49,422 nt of DNA, taken from positions 1 through 49,422 of the forward strand of contig JBJKSO010000102.1 of assembly GCA_046703825.1 (NCBI GenBank). The letters run 5' to 3'. A program made the translations under genes and the position numbers. This document shows, piece after piece, positions 1 through 7,942 of the stretch; positions within the stretch are counted from its first letter, which is position 1, and every line of letters starts with the position of its first letter. The notes below the pieces were generated by a model. That model was not told where the DNA came from. It searched no databases and saw nothing but the letters and a program-made list of their open reading frames with translations. This DNA comes from JBJKSO01 sp046703825 (GTDB lineage: Bacteria; Chloroflexota; Dormibacteria; Aeolococcales; Bog-877).

Positions 1-985
1 CGCGCGCTCCGAGCCAGGCGGGAATCCCGTAGAGCCCGGCCAGGATCAGGAGCCAGCCGCCGAAGAGCGGCAGGCCGAATCCCCAGATGTCCTTGGCCAT
101 ATAGAAGTGGAAGCTCAGCGGGTCGACCCACTGAACCGCCACCATCAGCGCTCCGCAGACCCCCAGCATCAGGTTCACCAGCACAAAGGCGTGGGCGGCG
201 ATCCGACCCCGCTGCATGCGCAGGCGGTCCAAGGGGCGGGTGCGCTCGCTGGACGCGGGGCCTTGCCGCCAGCCCGCCCACAGAAAGGCGATCATCACGG
301 CCCAGCTGATCGCACCGGCGCTGAAGAGCAGGATGCCCAGGGCAAGCAGATCGCTGCTGACCACCGGCGCCACCCCTTCGCTCCCCGAGTAGACGCCCTG
401 GTTGAGCAGCAGCCCGCCGGAAGTCATTAGCAGAGCCCCGAGGAGCGCGGAGACCGCTACCTCGCTCCAGTGGCCCATCACCCGCTGGCGAGCCACCCCG
501 GTCGAGCCCAGCGCTCCGAAAGTCTTCCACACCAGGGGCGCGCCGATGAACCAGATCATCCATGGCGGCAGCACCGCCGGGATCCAGTCCACCTGGAAGT
601 TGTAGTGGAAGTCGTAGCCATCGAACGCCCGCAGCGCCACCATCACCCCCCAGACGATGGTGCTGTAGAAGAGCAGGTAGGCGAACGACCCCACCACCAA
701 CTCAAACCTCGAGTCGGCCAGGCGCTGCAGGCTCCCGTCCGGAGGCGCCAGCAAGCCGGCGACCTTCCAGTACAAAGGACCGGCAAGCGCCATCACGATC
801 ACCGTGGGCGTGGCCCACGGCAGGATGTCCATCAGCAGGTTGAAGTGGAAGACAGCCGGGTCGGCCGCCTTGAGGATGGTCATGATCGCCCAGACCACCA
901 GGATGAAGCCGATCGCGGCCGCATAGGCGGCCATCAGCACCTCGAAGCGGCGGGTGACCAGGCTGCGCAACTTCACCGCTCTCAT
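1..985 (-). CDS. Repeated polytopic membrane protein (partial, runs off left edge)
   Basis: Open frame on the minus strand from the ATG at 985 to the window edge (328 codons, no stop). It encodes a strongly hydrophobic multi-span protein. A unit of about 80 residues recurs: D42-P-A-V-F-H-F-N49, D122-G-Y-D-F-H-Y-N129 and D288-P-L-S-F-H-F-Y295, each preceded by a membrane helix and the first two followed by a second helix ending [PL]-x-W-K. The 166-residue gap between copies two and three suggests a degenerate unit between them, so about four units in all. The architecture recalls DUF5671-type membrane repeats; that assignment is from memory and tentative. It is the last visible gene of the cytochrome oxidase operon, 22 nt after the 97-residue gene. 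It lacks the features of oxidase subunit III, and its function is unknown. Confidence 0.75.
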   Translation of the reverse strand, partial: MRAVKLRSLVTRRFEVLMAAYAAAIGFILVVWAIMTILKAADPAVFHFNLLMDILPWATPTVIVMALAGPLYWKVAGLLAPPDGSLQRLADSRFELVVGSFAYLLFYSTIVWGVMVALRAFDGYDFHYNFQVDWIPAVLPPWMIWFIGAPLVWKTFGALGSTGVARQRVMGHWSEVAVSALLGALLMTSGGLLLNQGVYSGSEGVAPVVSSDLLALGILLFSAGAISWAVMIAFLWAGWRQGPASSERTRPLDRLRMQRGRIAAHAFVLVNLMLGVCGALMVAVQWVDPLSFHFYMAKDIWGFGLPLFGGWLLILAGLYGIPAWLGAR

Positions 986-1007
986 GGTAGCGGCGGCCAC
1001 CCGCGCC

Positions 1008-1301
1008 TCAGGCCCCGCTCGCCCGAAAGAGCAGCACCAGGCCGAGGAAGATCAAAGCGGCGGCCAGCAGCGCCAGGCAGCCGAAGTCGAAGCTGACCAC
1101 CAGCCGCAACCAGCCCTTTACCGGACCCACCCCGGCAGCGCGCAGGCGGTTGCGCTCGTCCGCCGCCTCGTCCTGCTCGGTCTGGTGGCGCCGCCCCCAG
1201 ATGCTGCGCAGGCTCATGGCGGCACCGGCGGCCATCAGCAGCCCCACCGCCAGGATCACGGCTCCCAAGCCGACGCTGCCGCTGCCGGTGGTCAGCAGCA
1301 C
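1008..1301 (-). CDS. Small two-span membrane protein in oxidase operon
   Basis: A 97-residue protein with an N-terminal membrane helix (about residues 10-30), a charged cytoplasmic-type loop rich in Arg, Glu and Asp, and a second helix (about 68-92). It starts 29 nt after the stop of the 81-residue subunit-IV-like gene and is followed 22 nt later by the repeated membrane protein, so it is in the cox operon by position. I do not recognise a family. A role in oxidase assembly or as an accessory subunit is inferred from context only. Confidence 0.6.
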   Translation of the reverse strand: MLLTTGSGSVGLGAVILAVGLLMAAGAAMSLRSIWGRRHQTEQDEAADERNRLRAAGVGPVKGWLRLVVSFDFGCLALLAAALIFLGLVLLFRASGA

Positions 1302-1330
1302 GGTTGAAGAGGGCTAGGAACGCGGCGCCG

Positions 1331-1576
1331 TCAGGGCAGCGCGCGATAGTCCTTGCGAGCTGAGCGCACCCAGCCCACCAGGGCCACCAGCGTGATCGCC
1401 AAGCCGATGGCCACCACCACGTACTGGGTGATGACCCCGATCAAGGCCATGGCGATGCCCACCGCCAGCACCAGCGGCCAAAAGCTCGGGCCCGGTTCAT
1501 CGTGGGCGGTGGCGTTGCTGAAGGGGTCCCCCGCCACGTCGGCGTCGGGCTCGCGCCCCGACTCGCTCTCAGCCAT
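1331..1576 (-). CDS. Cytochrome c oxidase subunit IV-like small membrane protein
   Basis: An 81-residue protein: an acidic, soluble N-terminus (about residues 1-28) followed by two closely spaced hydrophobic helices starting at P-S-F-W-P-L-V-L-A-V-G. The size, the FWP entry into the first helix and the position downstream of coxA resemble the small bacterial subunit IV (CtaF-like) proteins that stabilise aa3 oxidases. Its ATG lies inside the end of the preceding 40-codon gene (ATGGCTGA, 8-nt overlap), indicating translational coupling. The family call rests on size, topology and context, not on catalytic residues. Confidence 0.65.
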   Translation of the reverse strand: MAESESGREPDADVAGDPFSNATAHDEPGPSFWPLVLAVGIAMALIGVITQYVVVAIGLAITLVALVGWVRSARKDYRALP

Positions 1577-1691
1577 GGGACGAGCTTAGGTAGACGAAGG
1601 CCCAGATGAAGGCCAGCGCCAGCATCAGGACTGCGATCACGGTTAGAAAGATGCCCAGGCCGACGTTGCTGCGGGCGTCCTGGCGCTTCAC
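1569..1691 (-). CDS. 40-residue membrane peptide coupled to ctaA
   Basis: A short gene read from a GTG at 1691 to a TGA at 1571-1569. It encodes a basic N-terminus (V-K-R-Q-D-A-R-S-N) and one long membrane helix (about residues 11-34), ending S-S-S-H-G. The start overlaps the ctaA stop as GTGA, and the stop overlaps the next ATG by 8 nt, so it is wedged between two genes with coupling at both ends. Single-helix peptides of this size occur as small subunits or assembly factors of haem-copper oxidases. That role is inferred. Below usual ORF cut-offs, it would be missed by many annotations. Confidence 0.7.
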   Translation of the reverse strand: MKRQDARSNVGLGIFLTVIAVLMLALAFIWAFVYLSSSHG

Positions 1692-2677
1692 CCGCCTCCC
1701 CCACTCGAGGCGGCGTCGCCGGCGGGCTGCAGGGTGGGCATCGAAGGTGCGCTCGCCGGAGCCCCGACCCGGCCGCGACTGTCGGCCGCCGCCTGCCAGC
1801 CGATCGCGGCCAAGCAGACCACCAAAGCCCAGATCGCCGCGGCCAGAGCCAGGTGCAGATCCTGCAGGTCGACTGGGGCACCGGTCGTGGCGACCACGCC
1901 CCCTACCGCGATCTGCCCAACCAGCAGGATCGCCATGAAATCGGCCACCAGCCTGGCGCCGGCAAGATCGCGCCAGTGCCTGGCGGCGTGCATGGCAAAG
2001 GCACCAATCAGGATGGTGGTGACCAGCACCATGAAGCGGTGTGCGTACTGCAGCGCGACCACCGGCCCGACACTGGTGCCCAGCCCGCATACCGGCCACG
2101 AGGGGCAGGCCAGGGTGGCGTTGCCGTCGACCACCAGCGATCCGGAGAACATGAGGATGAAGGTGGAGGCCACCGCTCCATACGCCAGCGGGGACAGCCG
2201 CCGACCCACCGCCTCCCGGAACGGCAGCAGGCTGGCGATCGCGGTGAGCCAGACTACCGCCAGCACCACCAGCGCCATCAGCAGGTGGAGCGCCACCGTG
2301 TACGGCGCGTTGTGAGTGAAGACGGTGATGGCGCCCAGGATGATCTGGATGATGATCACCCCCACCGCACCCGTCGCCGGGATCAGCACCGAGCGGCGCT
2401 GGCGCGCGTAGCGCCAAGCCGCGAGCGCGGTCAGCAGCACCAGCAGCGTCACCAGTGACACCACGTAGCGGTGGGACTGCTCCAGGAGGCTGTGGAAGGC
2501 GTCGATCGGACCCACCTCCCCGTAGCAGAGTGGCCAGCCGGGACAGCCCATGCCCGAATTGGTCACCCGCACCGTGCTGCCCAGGACGATCAGGAAGTAG
2601 GTGACCACCCCTGTGGTCACCGCCAGCACGGGCAGCGACCAGCCGAAGCGGTCAAAGCGCTGGTTCAGACGCTGCAT
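1688..2677 (-). CDS. ctaA: Haem A synthase, COX15/CtaA family
   Basis: A 329-residue eight-helix membrane protein that converts haem O to haem A for the aa3 oxidase encoded upstream. It has the two-fold symmetric CtaA layout. The first half carries a Cys pair in G-C-P-G-W-P-L-C and His residues in E-Q-S-H-R-Y and V-A-L-H-L. The second half carries a Cys pair in A-C-P-S-W-P-V-C and His residues in Q-Y-A-H-R-F and D-L-H-L-A. The haem-ligating His residues and both Cys pairs are therefore present. The start ATG overlaps the coxA stop as TGATG, so translation is probably coupled. The C-terminal 35 residues are a polar Ala/Pro/Gly tail. No haem O synthase (ctaB) is in the window. Confidence 0.93.
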   Translation of the reverse strand: MQRLNQRFDRFGWSLPVLAVTTGVVTYFLIVLGSTVRVTNSGMGCPGWPLCYGEVGPIDAFHSLLEQSHRYVVSLVTLLVLLTALAAWRYARQRRSVLIPATGAVGVIIIQIILGAITVFTHNAPYTVALHLLMALVVLAVVWLTAIASLLPFREAVGRRLSPLAYGAVASTFILMFSGSLVVDGNATLACPSWPVCGLGTSVGPVVALQYAHRFMVLVTTILIGAFAMHAARHWRDLAGARLVADFMAILLVGQIAVGGVVATTGAPVDLQDLHLALAAAIWALVVCLAAIGWQAAADSRGRVGAPASAPSMPTLQPAGDAASSGGGG

Positions 2678-4332
2678 CAGGGAAGCACCGCGTCGGGCGG
2701 ATTGATCCGCTTGCCCGACAGCCGCAGGTCCCGCAGCGGCCGCTGGCTCTCCACCGGCGGGACGTCATCAAAGTTGTGCGGCGGCGGCGGAGAGGTCGTG
2801 TACCACTCCAGCGTGTTGCCTTCCCAGGGATCGTTCACAGCGGTCTTCGGCCCATGCAGGGAGAGGATCACGTTGTAGAGGAAGATCACGATGGCCAGAG
2901 CGATGATGTAAGACCCGATGGTCTCGGTCAGGTTGAGCGCCCCCCAACCGCGGGAAGCGGGGTAGGTCGCGATGCGGCGGGGCATGCCCAAGACCCCCAG
3001 GATGTGCATCGGCATGAAGGTCACGTTGAAGCCGAGCAGCAACAACCAGAAGTGCCACTTGCCCAAACGCTCGTTGAGGTAGCGGCCGAAGATCTTGGGC
3101 CACCAGTAGTAGAGGCCGGCAAAGACCGCGAACAGCGAACCACCCACCAGTACGTAGTGAATGTGGGCGACAACCCAGTACGTCCCGTTCAGCTCGTAAT
3201 CGATTCCCAGCGAGGCGAGAAAGACCCCGTCGAGGCCGCCGATCAGGAACATGAGGATGAAGCCGACGGCGAACATCATCGCCGAGGTGTATCGGATAGA
3301 CCCCCCCCAGAGTGTGCCCAGCCAGTTGAAGATCTTCACCCCGGTGGGCACCGCGATGACCATGGTGGTGGCCATGAAGAAGATCTGCACCGGGAGCGGC
3401 AGCCCCACGGTGAACATGTGGTGCGCGAAGACCATGAAGCCGAGCACGCCGATGGCAGCGATCGAAAACGCCATGGCGCGGTAGCCGAAGATCGGCTTGC
3501 GGGTGAAGACCGGCAGGATCTCGGAGATGACCCCGAAACCGGGCAGCACCATGATGTAGACCGCCGGGTGCGAGTAGAACCAGAAAAGCAGCTGGTAGAG
3601 GATCACGTTGCCGCCGTGGGTGGGGTTGAAGAAGTTGGTTCCCAGCTGGCGGTCCAGCAGCACCATCGCCAGCGCCCCGGCCAGGAAGGGAGAGGCCAGC
3701 AGGACCAGCGCCGAGGTGACCTCCACCGCCCAGACGAAGAGCGGGAGGCGGAACCAGGTCATCCCGGGCGCGCGCAGCCGGTGGATCGTCACCAAGAAGT
3801 TGACGGCACCCATCACCGACGAGATGCCGAGGATGTGCAGGCCAAGGATCCAGAGGTCCTGCCCAACCTGCGGGGAGTACAGCTTGCCCGCCAGCGGCAC
3901 GTAGCCGGTCCAGCCGGCGGCGGCGCTGCCCCCGAACAGGAACCCGCTGTACATGACCAAGCCGCCCAGGGGAATGAGCCAAAGTGCGAAGGCGTTGATG
4001 CGGGGGAACGCCATGTCGTGCGCTCCGATCATGAGCGGCACCATGTAGTTGGCGAACCCGCTCCAGACCGGAATCACGAACAGGAAGATCATGGTGGTCC
4101 CGTGCATGGTGAACAGCTGGTTGTACTGGGACGCGGTGAGGAAGTCGTTGTTTGGCTGTGCCAGCTGGGTACGGATCAGCAGCGCCATCAGGCCGCCGAT
4201 CAAGAAGAACACGAAGGTGAAGTAGAAGTACATCGTCGCGATCTTCTTGTGGTCGGTGGTCGTGATCCAGTCCAGCAGGCCGTGGTAGCGCCGCGGCACC
4301 GGTCTGGTCAGCGGGATCTCAATCGTCGCCAT
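2677..4332 (-). CDS. coxA: Cytochrome c oxidase subunit I, A2-type haem-copper oxidase
   Basis: A 551-residue, twelve-helix catalytic subunit that reduces O2 to water and pumps protons in the cytoplasmic membrane. Visible ligands are H77 (haem a, M-H-G-T-T), H255 with Y259 (CuB and its cross-linked Tyr), H304-H305 (CuB), H390 (haem a3) and H392 (haem a). The helix VI motif is Y253-S-H-P-A-V-Y259. The Glu of the A1-type G-H-P-E-V motif is Ala, and YSHPxV is the published hallmark of the A2 subfamily. Haem A use fits the ctaA gene just downstream. It lies 17 nt after coxB. The polar C-terminal tail is typical of the family. Confidence 0.96.
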   Translation of the reverse strand: MATIEIPLTRPVPRRYHGLLDWITTTDHKKIATMYFYFTFVFFLIGGLMALLIRTQLAQPNNDFLTASQYNQLFTMHGTTMIFLFVIPVWSGFANYMVPLMIGAHDMAFPRINAFALWLIPLGGLVMYSGFLFGGSAAAGWTGYVPLAGKLYSPQVGQDLWILGLHILGISSVMGAVNFLVTIHRLRAPGMTWFRLPLFVWAVEVTSALVLLASPFLAGALAMVLLDRQLGTNFFNPTHGGNVILYQLLFWFYSHPAVYIMVLPGFGVISEILPVFTRKPIFGYRAMAFSIAAIGVLGFMVFAHHMFTVGLPLPVQIFFMATTMVIAVPTGVKIFNWLGTLWGGSIRYTSAMMFAVGFILMFLIGGLDGVFLASLGIDYELNGTYWVVAHIHYVLVGGSLFAVFAGLYYWWPKIFGRYLNERLGKWHFWLLLLGFNVTFMPMHILGVLGMPRRIATYPASRGWGALNLTETIGSYIIALAIVIFLYNVILSLHGPKTAVNDPWEGNTLEWYTTSPPPPHNFDDVPPVESQRPLRDLRLSGKRINPPDAVLP

Positions 4333-4349
4333 GTACTAGCTGCCCTGCC

Positions 4350-5105
4350 CTATAGATGTTGTACGTACGACTTGTATTGACTCATGCTGACCACCTTGAC
4401 CGTGATCAGCATCTGATCGTGGCCGACGCCGCAAAACTCGTAGCACTGACCCTGGTAGGTGCCGGTCTGGCTCGCCTCAATGAACGCGTGGTTCACGATC
4501 CCGGGGAGGGCGTCTATCTTCGCGCCCAGGTCGGGCACCCAGAAGCCGTGGATGACGTCCTTGGACTCAGTGGTCAGTTCGATCGGGGTGTTGACCGGGA
4601 TCTCCATCGTGCGCAGCGACGTCTTGCCGTTGGAGTAGACGAACGTCCAGTAGAACTGCCGGCCGATCACCGTGACCTTGACCGGGTCGCGGCCGGCTGC
4701 GGTCGCCTGGCTGGGCCCGAACCGCAGGTAGCCGACGTTCACCACCGTGAGAAAGAAGAGCGCGGTCAGAAGTACCAAGGGCCCGATGGTCCATGCCAGC
4801 TCGATTCGCGAATTGCCATGCACCTGGCGGGGCATCTCGTCGGGCGAGCGCCGCCGGAAGTGGATGGCCGCGTAGAGAATCGCCCCTCCGACTCCCAGCA
4901 GAACGGCGATCGAACAGCCCAAGAAGACGAAGAAGAGCATTGACATGGTCCGGCCCGGCGGACCGGCGGGACTGAGGAAGTTGGTGTTGTCTGCCAGCAC
5001 CGGCGCCGTCCCCGCCACCAGTGCCCCCACGGCCACGGCGGTGGCCGCCACCCAGCGCCCACCACCCCGAACGGCGTCAACCGCCCTCAAACCGTCCTCC
5101 CGCAT
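4350..5105 (-). CDS. coxB: Cytochrome c oxidase subunit II (CuA)
   Basis: A 251-residue protein that accepts electrons from cytochrome c. It has an N-terminal signal-like helix (about residues 17-38, ending V-L-A-D-N), two membrane helices (about 54-82 and 104-125) and a periplasmic cupredoxin domain. The full CuA set is visible: H186, C221, E223, C225, H229 and M232. There is no C-X-X-C-H site, so it is not a fused caa3-type subunit. The ATG at 5105 has no Shine-Dalgarno sequence. A TTG at 5090, 5 nt after GGGAGG, is an alternative start and keeps the signal helix. It is the first gene of the minus-strand oxidase operon and diverges from acnA across about 160 nt. Confidence 0.94.
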   Translation of the reverse strand: MREDGLRAVDAVRGGGRWVAATAVAVGALVAGTAPVLADNTNFLSPAGPPGRTMSMLFFVFLGCSIAVLLGVGGAILYAAIHFRRRSPDEMPRQVHGNSRIELAWTIGPLVLLTALFFLTVVNVGYLRFGPSQATAAGRDPVKVTVIGRQFYWTFVYSNGKTSLRTMEIPVNTPIELTTESKDVIHGFWVPDLGAKIDALPGIVNHAFIEASQTGTYQGQCYEFCGVGHDQMLITVKVVSMSQYKSYVQHL

Positions 5106-5217
5106 GCCCGGTGACCACCAAAGACGTCGACGCCAGCGTATCGAAGGCGGGTCGCAGTATGCGATCGGGGCGACTTGGCTGTCAAACCCGAGGCGAGTTC
5201 AGGCCGATCTCGGCCGA

Positions 5218-5223
5218 TAAGAT
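5218..5223 (+). promoter_or_regulatory. Putative -10 box for aconitase gene
   Basis: TAAGAT matches the TANNNT form found before several genes in this window. It overlaps the ATG at 5222, which argues against that upstream start and for the SD-preceded ATG at 5264, leaving a leader of about 34 nt. No convincing -35 is seen. Confidence 0.5.
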
Positions 5224-5263
5224 GGACGAGCAGGTCACGGCCAACTGGAGGGGAAGTCTCGAG

Positions 5264-7942
5264 ATGAGTGCTGCCGACGTCGGCGACCCACTCGGCGTCC
5301 GGCGGCGCCTGGGGAGCCAGGGACCCCACATCTACAGCCTCGCCGCCCTCGCGGAGCGCGGCCTGCCCGACCCCTCCAAGCTTCCGGTGACGGTCAAGGT
5401 CTGGCTGGAGATGCTGCTGCGCCGCGCCGCCTCCGGACAGGCGCGCCCCGAGGACGCCCGGTTCCTGGCCGGATGGCAGGGGGCGGTCTCGGAGTCGGAG
5501 CGCCAGCGGGAGCTGCCCTTCTTCCCCGCTCGAGTGCTGCTGCAGGACTTCACCGGCGTCCCGGCGGTGGTGGACCTGGCGTCGATGCGCTCAGCGATGC
5601 GGCGGCTGGGGGGCGATCCGGGGCGGATCGACCCCGTGGTCGACGCCGACCTGGTGATCGATCACTCCGTGCAGGTGGACGCCTTCGGCAGCCCCTCCGC
5701 CTACGGCGTCAACATCGAGCGCGAGTACCAGCGCAACCAGGAGCGCTACAGCCTGCTGCGCTGGGCCCAGCAGGCCTTCCGGGGCTTCCGGGTAGTGCCG
5801 CCCGGCATGGGAATCTGCCACCAGGTCAACCTCGAGTACCTGGGCCGGGTGGTGCAGCTGCGCGAGCTGGACGGGCTCCTTACCGCCTTCCCGGACTCCC
5901 TCGTGGGGACGGACTCCCACACCACCATGATCAACGCCCTCGGCATCCTCGGATTCGGCGTCGGCGGCATCGAGGCGGAGGCGGCCATGCTGGACCAGCC
6001 CCTGCTGCTGCCGCCCCCCCAGGTGATCGGGGTGCAGCTCAAGGGCCGCCTGGGCGCCGGCGTGACCGCGACCGATCTGGTGCTGCGCGTCACCGAGTGG
6101 CTGCGCGGCTACGGTGTCGTGGGCAAGTTTGTCGAGTTCTGCGGCGACGGACTTGACGGGCTGGCGGTGGCGGACCGAGCCACCCTCAGCAACATGTCGC
6201 CGGAGTACGGGGCGACGGCGGCGCTGTTCCCGGTGGACCAAACGGTGCTGGAGTACCTCACCACCACTGGCAGACCCCCAGAGCTGGTCGACCTGGTTGA
6301 GCGCTACACCCGGGAGCAGGGCATGTTCCGGAGCACCGGCGAGCCGGTGCCAACCTTCACCGAGCTGCTGGAGCTGGACCTCGGTGGGATCGAGCCTAGC
6401 GTGGCGGGACCGCGGCGGCCTCAGGACCGGGTGCCGCTCGGCTCGACCCGGGACAACTTCGAGAAGAACTTCGCCCCCCCCGCCATCGCCTCGGCCCCGG
6501 GGAAAGCCAAGCTGGAGGACGGCTCGGTGGTGATCGCCGCCATCACGAGCTGCACCAACACCTCCAACCCGTCGGTGATGGTAGCCGCCGGGCTGCTGGC
6601 CAGCCGCGCTGCCGAGCGGGGCCTGCGGCCCCCGGCGTTTGTCAAGACCAGCCTCGCCCCAGGCTCGCGCGTCGTCACCGATTACCTGCGCCAGGCCGGG
6701 CTGCTGGACCGGCTGGAGGAGATCGGCTTTGACGTCGTCGGGTACGGATGCACCACCTGCATCGGCAACAGCGGGCCGCTGCCGGAGGAGGTCGCCGAGG
6801 AGGTTGAGCAGCGGCAGCTGGCGGTGGCCGCGGTGCTGAGCGGGAACCGGAACTTCGAGGGACGGATCCACCCCCAGGTGCGGGCCTCGTACCTGGCGTC
6901 GCCACCGCTGGTGGTGGCTTTCGCGCTGGCGGGAACGGTGCGCCGGGACCTGACCAAGGAGCCCTTGGGCCTGGACCGGGACGGCAAGCCGGTGTTTCTG
7001 GAGGAGCTCTGGCCGAGCCCGCAAGAGGTGGCTGACACGGTCCGGGCCGCCGTGCGACCGGAGTTCTTCTCGGAGGAGTATCAGCGGATCTTCGACGGCG
7101 ACCAGAACTGGCGCGAGCTTGAGTCCCCCACCGGTCCCCTCTACTCCTGGGACGAGTCGTCCAGCTACATCCGCGAGGCTCCCCTGTTCACGGCAATTGA
7201 TCAGGACCACGAACGGGTGCCCGACATCGAGGGGGCACGGGTGCTGGTGATGCTGGGCGACTCGGTCACCACCGACCACATCTCGCCTGCGGGATCCATA
7301 CCCAAGGACAGCCCGGCCGGGCGCTACCTGCAGGGGCTGGGGGTCGCGCCGAGCGACTTCAACAGCTACGGATCGCGCCGCGGCAACCATGAGGTGATGA
7401 TCCGGGGAACCTTCGGCAACGTCCGCCTGCGCAACCGGCTCGCCCCGGAGCGCGAGGGTTACTTCACCCGCCACCTGCCTGACGGCGAGCCCACGACCAT
7501 CTACGAGGCGGCCGTGCGCTACCGCGCCGAGGGGGTGCCGCTCCTGGTGCTGGGAGGGAGGGAGTACGGTTCGGGCAGCTCGCGGGACTGGGCGGCCAAG
7601 GGCACGGCACTGCTGGGGGTGCGGGCTGTGCTGGCCCAGAGCTTCGAGCGCATCCATCGCGGCAACCTGGTGGGAATGGGCGTCCTCCCGCTGCAGTTCA
7701 GCGACGGCGACTCCTGCGAGTCCCTCGGCCTGGACGGCACCGAGTTGTACTCAATCACCGACCTCGACCACTCCGTCGGCCCGGGCACTTGGCTGAAGCT
7801 CCAGGTCCAGCGGTCGAGCGGGGAGTCGCTGGAGGTGCCGGTGCAGGCGCGGATCGAGAACAGTCGCGAGGTGGACTACCTGCGCCACTCCGGGGTACTG
7901 CCGATGGTTCTGGGACAGCTGCTGGCCACTTCGCGCCCTTGA
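5264..7942 (+). CDS. acnA: Aconitate hydratase A
   Basis: An 892-residue cytoplasmic [4Fe-4S] enzyme isomerising citrate to isocitrate in the TCA cycle. The cluster Cys residues are visible: C430 in T-S-C-T-N-T-S and C496/C499 in Y-G-C-T-T-C-I-G-N-S-G. The swivel domain retains the D-S-V-T-T-D-H-I-S-P-A-G and S-S-R-D-W-A-A-K-G motifs. The frame is open upstream to 5021. The ATG at 5264 is chosen because GGAGGGGAAG lies just before it and the resulting N-terminus (M-S-A-A-D) aligns with the normal AcnA length. Divergent from coxB. Its stop overlaps the start of the next gene as TTGA. Isocitrate dehydrogenase, the next TCA step, is at 31056. Confidence 0.95.
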   Translation: MSAADVGDPLGVRRRLGSQGPHIYSLAALAERGLPDPSKLPVTVKVWLEMLLRRAASGQARPEDARFLAGWQGAVSESERQRELPFFPARVLLQDFTGVPAVVDLASMRSAMRRLGGDPGRIDPVVDADLVIDHSVQVDAFGSPSAYGVNIEREYQRNQERYSLLRWAQQAFRGFRVVPPGMGICHQVNLEYLGRVVQLRELDGLLTAFPDSLVGTDSHTTMINALGILGFGVGGIEAEAAMLDQPLLLPPPQVIGVQLKGRLGAGVTATDLVLRVTEWLRGYGVVGKFVEFCGDGLDGLAVADRATLSNMSPEYGATAALFPVDQTVLEYLTTTGRPPELVDLVERYTREQGMFRSTGEPVPTFTELLELDLGGIEPSVAGPRRPQDRVPLGSTRDNFEKNFAPPAIASAPGKAKLEDGSVVIAAITSCTNTSNPSVMVAAGLLASRAAERGLRPPAFVKTSLAPGSRVVTDYLRQAGLLDRLEEIGFDVVGYGCTTCIGNSGPLPEEVAEEVEQRQLAVAAVLSGNRNFEGRIHPQVRASYLASPPLVVAFALAGTVRRDLTKEPLGLDRDGKPVFLEELWPSPQEVADTVRAAVRPEFFSEEYQRIFDGDQNWRELESPTGPLYSWDESSSYIREAPLFTAIDQDHERVPDIEGARVLVMLGDSVTTDHISPAGSIPKDSPAGRYLQGLGVAPSDFNSYGSRRGNHEVMIRGTFGNVRLRNRLAPEREGYFTRHLPDGEPTTIYEAAVRYRAEGVPLLVLGGREYGSGSSRDWAAKGTALLGVRAVLAQSFERIHRGNLVGMGVLPLQFSDGDSCESLGLDGTELYSITDLDHSVGPGTWLKLQVQRSSGESLEVPVQARIENSREVDYLRHSGVLPMVLGQLLATSRP

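Noticed and set aside
1692..2417. Upstream part of a 282-codon minus-strand frame overlapping ctaA
   Set aside because: Only the last 40 codons (1569-1691) form a sensible membrane peptide. The rest is a His/Gly/Arg-rich shadow of ctaA in another frame.
2776..4380. 534-codon plus-strand frame opposite coxA
   Set aside because: Composition is dominated by Asp, His, Glu, Gln and Arg with no motif, the mark of an antisense shadow of a GC-rich membrane protein gene. coxA has all its ligands.
5021..5263. Upstream extension and ATG at 5222 for aconitase
   Set aside because: It would overlap coxB and the probable -10 box; the ATG at 5264 has a strong ribosome-binding site and matches family length.
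5591..7657. 688-codon minus-strand frame opposite aconitase
   Set aside because: Long only because GC-rich codons suppress stops; no ribosome-binding site or recognisable domain.
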